Assembly: GCF_000698555.1 (NCBI RefSeq) | Contig: NZ_JFHE01000011.1 | Location: forward strand, 62,001 to 126,000 | Length of the DNA stretch: 64,000 nucleotides | Direction: 5' to 3' | From: Caballeronia grimmiae | GTDB taxonomy: Bacteria > Pseudomonadota > Gammaproteobacteria > Burkholderiales > Burkholderiaceae | Part shown: piece by piece, positions 23,231 through 31,405 of the stretch | Position numbering within the stretch: the stretch's first letter is position 1 | Layout of the letters: each line of letters starts with the position of its first letter | Program-made: the position numbers and the translations under genes | Notes under the pieces: model-generated | Database searches by the model: none | What the model saw: the letters and a program-made list of their open reading frames with translations, nothing else | Told to the model about the DNA's origin: nothing

Positions 23231-23430
23231 TGCAGACGCCCGCCCGCAATACCGATCTGCGCCACGTCGACACGTCCGGCGCACTCACCCTCGAAGAACG
23301 CCGCGCGGTTCTGCGCCAGCGCCAGCGCGAAGCACTCGGCCTCACCGCGCCGCGCGTCGAGATCGGCAAGTTTCACGTCCCGGCCTGCGTTGCGCGCCAG
23401 TTCGCGTATCTCAACGTCAGCCCCCGCTAA
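23230..23430 (+). CDS. Small hypothetical early phage protein
   Basis: The 66-residue protein (MQTPARNTDLRHVDTSGALT) contains an Arg-rich helix (LEERRAVLRQRQREALG) and a C-terminal KFHVPACVARQFAYLNV. No family is recognised. It is coupled by TGATG to the membrane protein upstream. Confidence 0.65.
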   Translation: MQTPARNTDLRHVDTSGALTLEERRAVLRQRQREALGLTAPRVEIGKFHVPACVARQFAYLNVSPR

Positions 23431-23442
23431 CCGCTCCCGGAA

Positions 23443-23580
23443 ATGCTCACCATGATCGCCCTCTCGTGCTCAGTAGTACTTATCGGCCTCATCGCTTATC
23501 TGCTTGTGCGCGGCGGCGACGACCGCCTCGAAGAGATCGAGCAGCGCAAGAAGCGCATCAACTGGCCCGTCGCGAACTGA
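23443..23580 (+). CDS. Small membrane protein
   Basis: The 45-residue protein has one transmembrane helix (MLTMIALSCSVVLIGLIAYL) and a charged cytoplasmic tail (EEIEQRKKRINWP). It lies 12 nt after the preceding gene, with a weak CCCGGAA ribosome site. Confidence 0.55.
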   Translation: MLTMIALSCSVVLIGLIAYLLVRGGDDRLEEIEQRKKRINWPVAN

Positions 23581-23624
23581 ATTTCAACCCAAGGAAGCGG
23601 CCCGGCGCTCTATCCGGGACTCTC

Positions 23625-23748
23625 AGTTGATGGCGTTGCGCGGCGTGGAGCGATGTAAGCGATGAACCGCCGGGTTGGCCACGCGCGACAAGCGCCGCTG
23701 GCTGGCGAAGAGGACCGCGAGAGCGCCTCGGCCGTAGCGCCATCAACT
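23625..23748. repeat. Long-range inverted repeat, possible structured RNA
   Basis: Between two early genes there is a 194-bp stretch without a frame. AGTTGATGGCG (23625-23635) and CGCCATCAACT (23738-23748) are perfect 11-bp inverted repeats enclosing a GC-rich 102-nt segment with further short complementary runs. It could fold as an RNA element or act in the DNA. Nothing else is recognised. Confidence 0.4.
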
Positions 23749-23774
23749 TAGATTCGAACAAGAACGAGGACAGC

Positions 23775-24284
23775 ATGAGCAAACTGCCGAAACTGCCTGA
23801 GCCAATCGCCACACTGAACGGTGTTGGCGTTTTCACTGAGCATCAAATGCAGGGCTACGCGAACGCCGCGCTTTACGAGGCGAATGTCCTGCACGAGGGT
23901 GCCGAGGCTGTCGAGAGCTTCCTGTCTGAAGTTCGCGCCGAATTGCTGCGCGCCCGCGCCAAGTTCCCCGGTGATCGAATCATGACGATCGCACTCGCTG
24001 AGGAATTCGGAGAGCTGTGCAAAGCCGTGCTCGACGAGCCTGCCGCCAACGTCCGAAAGGAGGCGATTCAGACGGCTGTCATGTGCGCCCGCGTCGTTCT
24101 CGATGGGGATGGATCGGTGAACCAGTGGCGCGCCGAGAAGGGGCTTGATCCGCTCACGGCACCTAGCGCATGTCTTGCATGCAAAGGTCGCGGCTGGTTC
24201 ACGAATCGCGATCTGGAAGATGAGTGGAAGCAGGATTGCCATGCGTGCAACGGCACCGGCAAGGCAACCGGAGAGAAAGCATGA
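23775..24284 (+). CDS. MazG-like protein with C-terminal zinc finger
   Basis: The 169-residue protein has an all-alpha NTP-pyrophosphohydrolase-like region (RAKFPGDRIMTIALAEEFGE, LCKAVLDEPAANVRKEAIQT, CARVVLDGDGSV) and a C-terminal DnaJ-type zinc motif with CLACKGRGWF and CHACNGTG. MazG-like phage enzymes alter nucleotide pools or alarmones; the exact substrate is unknown. The next gene overlaps by ATGA. Confidence 0.75.
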   Translation: MSKLPKLPEPIATLNGVGVFTEHQMQGYANAALYEANVLHEGAEAVESFLSEVRAELLRARAKFPGDRIMTIALAEEFGELCKAVLDEPAANVRKEAIQTAVMCARVVLDGDGSVNQWRAEKGLDPLTAPSACLACKGRGWFTNRDLEDEWKQDCHACNGTGKATGEKA

Positions 24285-24718
24285 GCGAATCGACGAATAC
24301 CGCCGAGCAGGACGGCAAGCCGCTCCAGCAGGCATTCTCGAAGAAGCCGAAATTCACCCGCGAGCAACTGGAGCGCTATCGCCGCTACGAGTGCCCGGAA
24401 TGCCACGAGACGCACAGGGACGAATGGGACGCCGAGCGGTGCTGCCCGCGTGACGTCGATGAGGTCTATGTCTGCCCGGAGTGCGACGAGTCCTACTCAG
24501 ACATGGACCGCGCGACGCAGTGCGAGGCGTCGCACGGCGGTGTGATGGCGAGCCCGCTTGCGGTCAACCGCTGCCCGATGTGTGCGGAGTCGCACGAGGA
24601 CATTGAGGAGGCTGTGCACTGCTGCATGTGGAAACGCATGGGCTTCGCGGAGCGCGATCAGCTGATACGGGACATCCGTCTGGGCCAATACGACCCGGCT
24701 ACGTTCCAGATTCGCTGA
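24281..24718 (+). CDS. Protein with three tandem zinc-finger-like repeats
   Basis: The 145-residue acidic protein contains three similar Cys/His units: ECPECHETHRDEWDAERCC, VCPECDESYSDMDRATQC and RCPMCAESHEDIEEAVHCC. Each has CxxC followed by H or C about 12-15 residues later, suggesting three zinc sites. Such proteins are common in Burkholderia phages but uncharacterised; nucleic-acid or host-protein binding is inferred. Confidence 0.7.
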   Translation: MSESTNTAEQDGKPLQQAFSKKPKFTREQLERYRRYECPECHETHRDEWDAERCCPRDVDEVYVCPECDESYSDMDRATQCEASHGGVMASPLAVNRCPMCAESHEDIEEAVHCCMWKRMGFAERDQLIRDIRLGQYDPATFQIR

Positions 24719-24787
24719 GCGCCTAACCCCCTCCGCGCCGCGCGCTCATCCCTCGACCGCGGCGCTTCTCAATGAATGAGGTTTGAG

Positions 24788-24979
24788 ATGAGCATCAACG
24801 ATTGCGGCCCGCGCAAGCACGACTACGAATTTAAGGGCAACAAGACGTTCAAGAGCATGACGATGAGCGCACGCGGAACGACGGTTCGTTTCTCGCAGAA
24901 TGCCGTCTACAAATGCAAGACCTGCGGCAAGGTGCGCCGCGGCCCGGTAAAGGTTTGCGAACCGAACGACAGCTTGTGA
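24788..24979 (+). CDS. Small zinc-ribbon protein
   Basis: The 63-residue basic protein (MSINDCGPRKHDYEFKGNKT) has YKCKTCGKVRRGP, half of a zinc ribbon, plus single Cys at DCG and KVCEP that may complete the site. GAGGTTTGAG precedes the ATG. Function unknown. Confidence 0.6.
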   Translation: MSINDCGPRKHDYEFKGNKTFKSMTMSARGTTVRFSQNAVYKCKTCGKVRRGPVKVCEPNDSL

Positions 24980-25191
24980 TCCGCCACACCCCCACCTTCC
25001 GCGCGCATGCCGAAGCCCTAGACGCGCTTGGAAGATCGAAGACGCCGACGACTGCACTGCTTCACCGAGCATGCGCCACGTTCGCGCAGATGGTCGCGGA
25101 GATCGAGCGCATGCCGGTGAAAGTGAGCGTTGGACAGACTGTTATTGCGAGGACAAACGATGAAGTTCGGTTCAGTGTGCAGCGGGATTGA
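24976..25191 (+). CDS. Small hypothetical phage protein
   Basis: The 71-residue protein starts at GTG 24976, overlapping the previous stop (GTGA), and contains the helix EALDALGRSKTPTTALLHRA. It overlaps the methyltransferase start by 32 bp. The function is unknown. Confidence 0.55.
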   Translation: MIRHTPTFRAHAEALDALGRSKTPTTALLHRACATFAQMVAEIERMPVKVSVGQTVIARTNDEVRFSVQRD

Positions 25192-26335
25192 AGCAGCGAG
25201 CTGCGCCTGGCATCCGCTCGGCTGGCAAACGCAGTTCGTCAGTGAGATCGAGCCGTTCCCGTCAACCGTGCTCGCGCACCACTACCCGACCGTGCCGAAT
25301 CACGGCGACATGACCAAGTTTAAGGAATGGCCTGATGCAACTCTCGATCTTCTCGTCGGCGGAACTCCCTGCCAAAGCTTCAGCGTCGCCGGACTCCGAA
25401 AAGGACTGGCTGACCCGCGTGGCAACCTCATGCTCACCTATCTTGCCATTGCTGCACGATTCGCTCCCCGCTGGCTGGTCTGGGAAAACGTCCCCGGTGT
25501 CCTGTCATCAAACGGCGGACGGGATTTTGGCACCCTGCTCGGAGGGCTGGCAGAACTCGGGTATGGGTTCGCCTACCGCGTTCTTGACGCTCAATTCTTC
25601 GGAGTGGCCCAACGACGCCGCCGTGTGTTCGTTGTCGCAAATCTTGGAGACTGGCGACGTGCCGCAGCGGTACTTTTTGAGCGCGAAAGCCTGCTCGGGC
25701 ATCCTGCGCCGCGCCGCGAAGCGCGGGAAGGAGTTGCCCCGACCCTTAGCGCACGCACTAAAGGAGGTGGCGGACTCGGAACCGACTTCGAGTGCGATGG
25801 CGGCTTGATTCCGCAAGTCGCTCGCGCGCTGACGACGAGCAATCAGAGAATCGATGCGGAGACGGAGACGTTGCTCGTTGCGCACTCGTTGCGCGGCGAA
25901 GGGTTCGACGCGAGCGAGGATGGAACGGGGCGCGGCACGCCGCTGGTGCCGGTTGCCTTCGATCTGCAGCAGATCACCAGCTCCGAGAACCGCTCGCGCG
26001 TCGCACCTGGTCCCACACCGACGCTGACGAAAGGAAGCGCGCTGCATGCGATTGCCGACACGCTAACGAGCTCGTGGCACAACTCGAACGGTGCGAGTGC
26101 CGGAAACAACGCGGGCGTGATCAACCCCGTATTCCACGGCTCGGCAGTGCGACGCCTTACCCCGTGCGAGTGCGAGCGCCTGCAAGGCTTCCCCGACGAC
26201 TACACGCTCATAAACGTGCGCGGCAAGCCCGCTGCCGATGGCCCGCGCTACAAGGCGCTCGGCAACAGCATGGCAGTGCCGGTTATGGCTTGGATTGGCC
26301 GTCGAATTCAACAGGTAGAGAACGCCGCCTCCTGA
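25160..26335 (+). CDS. Phage C5-cytosine DNA methyltransferase
   Basis: The 391-residue enzyme methylates cytosine-C5. Visible motifs: I (KFGSVCSGIEAASCAW), IV with the catalytic Cys (GGTPCQSFSVAGLRKG), VI (WLVWENVPGVLSS), VIII (QRRRRVFVVANLG) and X (YKALGNSMAVPVMAWIG). The target-recognition region (about 190-340) is variable. No restriction nuclease gene is adjacent, so it is an orphan enzyme, probably protecting phage DNA from host restriction. Confidence 0.92.
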   Translation: MKFGSVCSGIEAASCAWHPLGWQTQFVSEIEPFPSTVLAHHYPTVPNHGDMTKFKEWPDATLDLLVGGTPCQSFSVAGLRKGLADPRGNLMLTYLAIAARFAPRWLVWENVPGVLSSNGGRDFGTLLGGLAELGYGFAYRVLDAQFFGVAQRRRRVFVVANLGDWRRAAAVLFERESLLGHPAPRREAREGVAPTLSARTKGGGGLGTDFECDGGLIPQVARALTTSNQRIDAETETLLVAHSLRGEGFDASEDGTGRGTPLVPVAFDLQQITSSENRSRVAPGPTPTLTKGSALHAIADTLTSSWHNSNGASAGNNAGVINPVFHGSAVRRLTPCECERLQGFPDDYTLINVRGKPAADGPRYKALGNSMAVPVMAWIGRRIQQVENAAS

Positions 26336-26369
26336 CCGCCGATAGCGGCAACCGATATTGAGGACGAAC

Positions 26370-27035
26370 ATGCAATACGACTTGGTACTGAAAATTCTGC
26401 GCGAGATTTCGGCGCCCGGCAGCGGAAATTTGTTCAGCCGCCGCGAAGCCGCGCGAAGTGCTGCCGACCTGATCGAGCGCCAATCCGCAAGAATCACGGA
26501 ACTCGAAGCCATGCTGCCGGCTGATCCGGCCGATATGCGCTCCCTTATCGCCGCATCCGCGAGCGCGGAGCCGGTCGATTGCGCCGTCTGTGGCGGAACG
26601 GGCGACGTAAGCGGTGAATATCCCGGCGTGGCCTGCCAAGCGTGCGGAGGAACCGGAAAGAGTGCCCCTGCTATCGAAGCGCCTGCGCAGGCGGTGGCAC
26701 TGAGCGAGCGGGAAGCGGAATGGCGAGCACTCTTCAATTCGACGCGCAGTGATGCAACCTTCGAACAGTTCTGCGGATGGATGCGCGAAGAACTCGCTGC
26801 TTTGTCTGCCCCCGCCAGCATGAGCGCAGAGAATCGCCCGGCGCAAGATGATGTGCGCGACGCGCAGCGGTATCGGTTCCTGAAGGCGGGCGCGGTCTTG
26901 AACGAATGGAATGGCGGATGGAACACGTACTGGCTTATCAAGTCGGTCGACCTTCCTGATGGGCGTCGTGACATTCCGCTCGATGAAGCCATCGACGCCG
27001 CAATCGCGTCGCAATCCGCGAAGGAGCCGCGATGA
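26370..27035 (+). CDS. Phage protein with DnaJ-type zinc motif and conserved C-terminal module
   Basis: The 221-residue protein has an N-terminal helical part (QYDLVLKILREISAPGSGN, AADLIERQSARITELEAML), a zinc motif (CAVCGGTGDVSGEYPG, CQACGGTG), and a C-terminal module DAQRYRFLKAGAVLNEW followed by DIPLDEAIDAAIASQ, which is common in Burkholderia phage proteins. The function is unknown; the module order suggests a fused adaptor protein. Confidence 0.7.
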   Translation: MQYDLVLKILREISAPGSGNLFSRREAARSAADLIERQSARITELEAMLPADPADMRSLIAASASAEPVDCAVCGGTGDVSGEYPGVACQACGGTGKSAPAIEAPAQAVALSEREAEWRALFNSTRSDATFEQFCGWMREELAALSAPASMSAENRPAQDDVRDAQRYRFLKAGAVLNEWNGGWNTYWLIKSVDLPDGRRDIPLDEAIDAAIASQSAKEPR

Positions 27036-27304
27036 GCTATACGCAACTCTCTTCGAGCAAGCCCGCTGCGAACAAAGAGCACCGATGCACTTGGTGCGGA
27101 GAAAAAATCTTGACGGGCGAGAAGCACGTCAAAACGACCGGCGTCTACGACGGCGAACTGCAAACGAATCGCTTTCACTTTGAATGTGACCGCGCTTGCT
27201 TGGAAGAAGCCCGTTGCGACCCGGGCTTCGAATTCACGCCATACGATAACGAGCGCCCCGCAAAGTGTCAGGAGCAATCCGCGAGCAAGGAGAAGCAGGG
27301 ATGA
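27032..27304 (+). CDS. Small zinc-binding phage protein
   Basis: The 90-residue protein contains HRCTWCGEKILTGEKHVK and FHFECDRACLEEARC, giving CxxC...H..C ligands for zinc. It overlaps both neighbours by 4 bp (ATGA). The C-terminus is hydrophilic. Function unknown. Confidence 0.7.
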   Translation: MSYTQLSSSKPAANKEHRCTWCGEKILTGEKHVKTTGVYDGELQTNRFHFECDRACLEEARCDPGFEFTPYDNERPAKCQEQSASKEKQG

Positions 27305-27615
27305 CGACACGCATGCGCAGATTCAGCATGAGCATGAACATCGACGGATTCATTCGGAACAACCGCTATCCACGCGATTATCAGGGCGTTTTTCAGCACG
27401 GCGACGGCCGGGCGATGGAACCAGCAGAGGCGCGGACCTATCTTGCTCTTGAGAAAGCCAAGGGGCGGAACGTCATTCCGTTCTCGGCAGAGTGCGGAAA
27501 CCCGTGTCAGCACGCCGGGAATGGCTGCACGGGGTTCGACTATGCCGAAGGCGGATGCCCTGGTCATTACACCGACGCGTCGAGCGTGGCGAGCAAAGAG
27601 GAGCCGGCAGATTAA
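27301..27615 (+). CDS. Hypothetical phage protein with Cys-rich C-terminus
   Basis: The 104-residue protein (MTTRMRRFSMSMNIDGFIRN) has a central MEPAEARTYLALEKAKG and a Cys-rich end (AECGNPCQHAGNGC, GGCPGHY) able to bind metal. It is the last gene of the ATGA-linked block. No family is recognised. Confidence 0.65.
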   Translation: MTTRMRRFSMSMNIDGFIRNNRYPRDYQGVFQHGDGRAMEPAEARTYLALEKAKGRNVIPFSAECGNPCQHAGNGCTGFDYAEGGCPGHYTDASSVASKEEPAD

Positions 27616-27638
27616 CCGTGAACTGCCGAACCGCTGGA

Positions 27639-27836
27639 TCAGGAGTGCGCGAGCGCCATCAGATCGCCCAGCTTCCAATCAGGCGCCTCTTGGGCGATCT
27701 TGTGAATGAAGGTACGCATATACACCGCGCCGTGCGCTTTGCTATCCGCGTCGTAATGGCCGTATTGAATGACAACGTCCGCCACCGCAAGAGCGTCGGC
27801 GGATTCGAGAAGGGTTTGGGCTTTGATCTTGTTCAT
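27639..27836 (-). CDS. Small hypothetical protein, antisense to the early operon
   Basis: The 65-residue frame (MNKIKAQTLLESADALAVAD) has protein-like composition with a helix (TFIHKIAQEAPDWKLGDLMA) and lies in the only gap between the zinc block and xis. No good ribosome site is seen, so expression is uncertain. Confidence 0.5.
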   Translation of the reverse strand: MNKIKAQTLLESADALAVADVVIQYGHYDADSKAHGAVYMRTFIHKIAQEAPDWKLGDLMALAHS

Positions 27837-27938
27837 GCCCGCGTTATCGGCGGCAATCTCGATGAACTTTAGGTTTTGGAATGAAGCTTCAAATTGAAGA
27901 ATTCATGCGCGTGACGCGCGCGTATATGGAGAAGAACG

Positions 27939-28145
27939 ATGGCGCGATTGATACCCGTCGCTGAATGGGCGGTTGAGGTTTTTGGTGAGCACAAGCCGCA
28001 TCGCCACACCATCCGGAATTGGATCCGGAACGGCCTCATTCGCCCCTGCCCCAAGAAGATCGGACGTGCGTACTTCTGCGCACCTAATGCCGAATACGTC
28101 GACCCGCGCGCAGAGCGCATAGAGAGGATTGCACGTGGCAGCTAG
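27939..28145 (+). CDS. Excisionase
   Basis: The 68-residue protein (MARLIPVAEWAVEVFGEHKP) is a winged-helix excisionase: HRHTIRNWIRNGLIRPCPKK is the recognition region and KIGRAYFC follows. It bends DNA to direct integrase towards excision. It overlaps the integrase start by 11 bp. A 27-codon frame (27881-27964) precedes it and could be a leader. Confidence 0.88.
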   Translation: MARLIPVAEWAVEVFGEHKPHRHTIRNWIRNGLIRPCPKKIGRAYFCAPNAEYVDPRAERIERIARGS

Positions 28146-29256
28146 GCGACGAATCGCAGCGCGGAGAAACTGGCCGCAGAATCTCCGCCAGAACTCGGCA
28201 GGATATTACTGGTTCCAGCACCCGGAGACCGGAAAGACCTATGGGCTCGGACGTGACTTTGCGATCGCATGCGCGGAAGCGCGGACGGCAAACGCCGAGA
28301 TCGAGCGGAGAAAAGGACACGTGACCCTGCTCCAGCGCATCAACGGCGGGGAGACATCTCTGGCCGACTGGTGCGACAAGTACGAGGAACCGCGGCTCTC
28401 AGGCAAACCGAACTCAGTATCGGCGATGAAGTCACAATTGCGAGCGATCCGGGCGGCAACGTTCGCCGTCCAAGCGGTGCACAAGGTTTCGCCGAAAGAC
28501 ATCGCTGACTTCATTGCCTTGTGCGTGCAGCAACGCGGCGCGACGATGGCATCGAACATCCGGAAGCGTCTTCACGACGTATTTCGGGAAGCCATCGCTC
28601 AAGGCCTGGTCGATGTCGGCAAGAACCCCGTCGAAGCGATTGCCAAGCCCAAGATCAACGTGGCGCGCTCCCGACTCACGCTTGATGACTTCAAGCTCAT
28701 ATTGGCGAAGGCTCGCGAGGACAAAGAGCGCCAGTGGGCGGCGAACGCTATCGAGCTCGCGCTGATCTCTGGACAGCGCCGCGAAGACATCGTTTCAATG
28801 CAGTTCGGCCAGATCAAGGACGGCTTCCTTTGGATCGAGCAGAGCAAAGGGAAGGAAGGGAGCAAGTCGAAGCTCAAGATCCCTCTTTCGCTCAGGCTCG
28901 ATGCGCTCGGGACGTCACTGGAAGATGTGCTGCGCCGCTGCCGGGACAACGTGGCGACGAAGAACGTAATCCACTTCACGCGGCCGAACGGTGCCGCAGT
29001 GCCGGGCAACGCGCCCGGACTGAGCACGATGAGTCAGACGTTCGCGCGCATCCGTGACGAGGCAAAGATCAAAGTTGCGCCGGGAAAGACGCCGCCGTCA
29101 TTCCACGAAATCCGCTCGCTCGCAGCACGTCTTTATGCCGAGGAGCGTGGCGCGGCCTTCGCGCAGGCACTTCTTGGTCACAAGTCATCGTCGATGACCG
29201 AGCTCTATCGCGACATCCGCGGGCGTGAATGGACCGAGATAAAGCTCGCAGTGTGA
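28135..29256 (+). CDS. Phage tyrosine integrase
   Basis: The 373-residue recombinase starts at GTG 28135 with AGAGGA upstream. The N-terminal arm-binding part (NSAGYYWFQHPETGKTYGLG) is typical of lambda-type integrases, followed by a core-binding domain and the catalytic domain with Arg (LISGQRREDI), His-x-x-Arg (SFHEIRSLAAR), LLGHKSS and Tyr (MTELYRDIRG). It mediates integration at the att site just downstream. Confidence 0.93.
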   Translation: MAARRRIAARRNWPQNLRQNSAGYYWFQHPETGKTYGLGRDFAIACAEARTANAEIERRKGHVTLLQRINGGETSLADWCDKYEEPRLSGKPNSVSAMKSQLRAIRAATFAVQAVHKVSPKDIADFIALCVQQRGATMASNIRKRLHDVFREAIAQGLVDVGKNPVEAIAKPKINVARSRLTLDDFKLILAKAREDKERQWAANAIELALISGQRREDIVSMQFGQIKDGFLWIEQSKGKEGSKSKLKIPLSLRLDALGTSLEDVLRRCRDNVATKNVIHFTRPNGAAVPGNAPGLSTMSQTFARIRDEAKIKVAPGKTPPSFHEIRSLAARLYAEERGAAFAQALLGHKSSSMTELYRDIRGREWTEIKLAV

Positions 29257-29344
29257 CGCGCGCTATCGTACAAAACGGCCGTACAAGTCATTGATTTATA
29301 ACGCCGCAATTGTACATTTGGCGCCTCATTGAACAGCCCTAAGA

Positions 29345-29392
29345 AACAGCCAAAACCCTTTGCTGTCGCGGCTTTCGGCGATTTTGGCTGTT
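29345..29392. repeat. 11-bp perfect inverted repeat at the probable att core
   Basis: AACAGCCAAAA (29345-29355) and TTTTGGCTGTT (29382-29392) are exact inverted copies separated by 26 nt. They could be the integrase core-type sites or a terminator stem after int. The position at the phage/host junction favours att. Confidence 0.5.
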
Positions 29393-29515
29393 ATACCGAA
29401 GGGCTACATCTATGCGGCGATGGCCTTCTCCGCGCTGGTCGAAGGACTGAACATGCTGGCGCGCAAGGCGAACAGCAAGCGCCGGAGTCAGGCGCCGCAC
29501 GAAGCGAAGCATTGA
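29381..29515 (+). pseudogene. 3' fragment of a TerC-family membrane protein gene, split by the prophage
   Basis: The frame reads [20 protein letters not shown], then [11 protein letters not shown] to a stop at 29513-29515. IPKGYIYxAMAFS-VE-LN is the conserved C-terminal signature of TerC/YkoY-type membrane proteins. No start or upstream domain is present in the window, so the 5' part is expected on the far (left) side of the prophage. Confidence 0.75.
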
Positions 29516-29535
29516 GCGCGTCGCAGGCGATGTAG

Positions 29536-29943
29536 CTAGAACGGCAATTCGCGCTGCGGGTTGTCGTTCGTGGGCGCTTCGGGCGTATGCGGTAAGGGCT
29601 GCGCACGCAGCCATCGCCCGATTGCATCGACGACATGACGGCGCTCGGCTTCGTCGAGCGCCTTGCCCGCCGCGATGCCATGCCACTTCGCGAGGCACGT
29701 CCTGCAGCACGTCGCGGTTGCGTGCTGCGCGATGAACACTGGATGCCCGCGAAACGGCGTCTGCTTGCCGTCGTTCGGCGGCGCTTGCGGCGCAAGACGC
29801 TTGCCGATCAACTCGTCCGCCTGCGCGAGCACTGTTTCGATTCCGCGCTCGCGCAAGTACCGCCCTTCCCGCACGCCCAGCGCAAAACGCCGGCGAAACG
29901 CCGATTTCGCGAGTGCTTCGAACACGGCGTCGAGGTCGCGCAT
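29536..29943 (-). CDS. DUF4186 family protein
   Basis: The 135-residue protein shows the DUF4186 signature: FRRRFALGVREGRYLRERG, LIGKRLAPQAPPNDGKQTPF, RGHPVFIAQHATATCCRTC and LAKWHGIAAGKALDEAE. The conserved His and Cys pattern (QHATATCCRTC) suggests metal binding. It follows cobM by 5 bp, so it is probably transcribed with the cobalamin genes, though no role there is known. Confidence 0.88.
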   Translation of the reverse strand: MRDLDAVFEALAKSAFRRRFALGVREGRYLRERGIETVLAQADELIGKRLAPQAPPNDGKQTPFRGHPVFIAQHATATCCRTCLAKWHGIAAGKALDEAERRHVVDAIGRWLRAQPLPHTPEAPTNDNPQRELPF

Positions 29944-29948
29944 TCGAT

Positions 29949-30674
29949 TCAGTCCTTTGCGTACAGCGTGGAATCAGCGAAGCCTTCTGCGTCCAGCACG
30001 CGTCCGACGATGATCATCGCCGTGCGCTCCATGCCTGCTGCGCGTACCTTCTGCGCGATATCCGCGAGCGTGCCCTTCACGCGCTCCTCGTCTGGCCAAC
30101 TCGCGCGGAACACGACAGCGACCGGACAATCCTCGCCATAGTGCGGCACGAGATCGGCGACGATCCGCTCGATATGGCGCACGCCCAGATGAATCGCAAG
30201 CGTTGCGCGATGGCGCGCGAGGTCCGCGAGCGATTCTCCCGGCGGCATCGACGTCTTCGTGGCATAGCGCGTCAGGATGACGGTCTGCGAGATGCCGGGC
30301 AGCGTAAGTTCGCAACCAAGCGCCGCCGCCGATGCCGCCGTCGCCGTCACGCCGGGCACAATTTCATAAGGAATCCCGATCTGTTCGATACGTCGAATCT
30401 GTTCGCCGATCGCGCCGTAAAGCGATGGATCGCCGGAATGCACGCGCGCCACGTCTTCGCCGTTGTCGTGCGCCTCCTTCAGAAGCGCGACGATCGTATC
30501 GAGATCGAGTTCGGCCGTATTGACGACACGTGTCGCGCGATGTCTCGACAACACGGCGTCAGGCACCAGCGATCCGGCATAGAGGATCACCGGGCATGTG
30601 CGAATCAGCCTTTGCCCTTTGACGGTGATGAGTTCGGGATCGCCCGGTCCTGCGCCGATGAAGTAGACGGTCAT
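29949..30674 (-). CDS. cobM: Precorrin-4 C11-methyltransferase
   Basis: The 241-residue enzyme is a tetrapyrrole methylase: [18 protein letters not shown] near the start, ARVHSGDPSLYGAIGEQI (SAM/substrate loop), VPGVTATAASAAALG and ILTRYATKTSMP, a CobM/CbiF signature. It transfers a methyl group from SAM to C11 of precorrin-4. It overlaps cobK by 4 bp in the cobL-cbiD-cobK-cobM operon. Confidence 0.95.
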   Translation of the reverse strand: MTVYFIGAGPGDPELITVKGQRLIRTCPVILYAGSLVPDAVLSRHRATRVVNTAELDLDTIVALLKEAHDNGEDVARVHSGDPSLYGAIGEQIRRIEQIGIPYEIVPGVTATAASAAALGCELTLPGISQTVILTRYATKTSMPPGESLADLARHRATLAIHLGVRHIERIVADLVPHYGEDCPVAVVFRASWPDEERVKGTLADIAQKVRAAGMERTAMIIVGRVLDAEGFADSTLYAKD

Positions 30675-31405
30675 TGGGTGTTCGTGTCGAAAGCGAGCAG
30701 CGCATCGAGCGCGCTCGCGGGTTCGTCGAATTCGCGCTCGGCGGCGGGCAGCGAGGGACGCACGAGCATCACGACGGGCAGCCCTCTCTCGCGCGCCACG
30801 GCGAGCTTCGCTTCCGTCGCCTTGCCGCCGCTGTTCTTGCTGACGATCACGTCGATGCGCGCCGCATCGATGAGCGCACGTTCGCCGCCGATATCGAACG
30901 GGCCGCGTGCGTCGATGATATCGGCGCGCGCGTTGCCTTCGTGCGGATCGAGACAGCGGATGGTCCAGTGCTGCGACGCGGGAATCTCATCGAGATGCGC
31001 AAGCGGCTCGCGGCCGAGCGTGAACAGTGGCCGATGAAACGCCGCGATTTCTTCGACGATGCCGCGCCAGTTCGCCGCCTCGCGCCAATCGTCGCCGGGT
31101 TGAGACTGCCATGCGGGACGCCGCACGGCCCAGAGCGGAATGCCGGCAGCCGTGCACGCCTCGCGCGCATGACGGCTCATTCGCGCGGCATAGGGATGCG
31201 TCGCATCGACGACGAGCGCGATATCGTTCGCGTGCAGATAGTTAATCAATCCCGCCACGCCGCCGAATCCGCCGACGCGCACTTCGCACGCCAGATCGGC
31301 AGGCACGCGCGCGAGGCCCGCGATGCTGTAGACGTGCGGTTTCGTTAGCCGTCGCGCGATGGCCAGCGCATCGCCCGTTCCGCCCAGCAGCAAGACACGC
31401 TTCAT
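30671..31405 (-). CDS. cobK: Precorrin-6A reductase
   Basis: The 244-residue protein has the CobK/CbiJ pattern: [20 protein letters not shown] (nucleotide-binding loop), [19 protein letters not shown] and [20 protein letters not shown], ending with VMLVRPSLP. It reduces precorrin-6A with NADPH to precorrin-6B. It overlaps cbiD and cobM by 4 bp. Confidence 0.93.
   Translation of the reverse strand: MKRVLLLGGTGDALAIARRLTKPHVYSIAGLARVPADLACEVRVGGFGGVAGLINYLHANDIALVVDATHPYAARMSRHAREACTAAGIPLWAVRRPAWQSQPGDDWREAANWRGIVEEIAAFHRPLFTLGREPLAHLDEIPASQHWTIRCLDPHEGNARADIIDARGPFDIGGERALIDAARIDVIVSKNSGGKATEAKLAVARERGLPVVMLVRPSLPAAEREFDEPASALDALLAFDTNTQ

Larger units (their letters stand above)
1..29380. 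mobile_element. Lambda-like siphophage prophage, right part (left end outside window)
   Basis: A continuous set of phage modules runs from tail-tip genes at the left edge to a tyrosine integrase ending at 29256. Structural and replication genes are on the minus strand; repressor, accessory genes, recombination genes and integrase are on the plus strand. A TerC-family 3' fragment immediately beyond int suggests integration into that gene. The left attachment site, tail-tip J, lysis genes and the 5' part of the host gene are not visible. The chimeric tape-measure gene casts doubt on whether this prophage still makes functional tails. Confidence 0.95.
29257..29535. other. Right attachment region beyond int
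   Basis: The 279-bp stretch has no intact gene. It contains short GTACAA/TTGTAC elements (around 29275-29315), possible integrase arm sites; the inverted repeat AACAGCCAAAA / TTTTGGCTGTT; and the 3' end of a TerC-family gene. The att core should lie about 29340-29395. Confidence 0.55.

Noticed and set aside
27881..27964. 27-codon frame before the excisionase
   Set aside because: Too short, with a weak ribosome site; kept only as a possible leader in the excisionase note.
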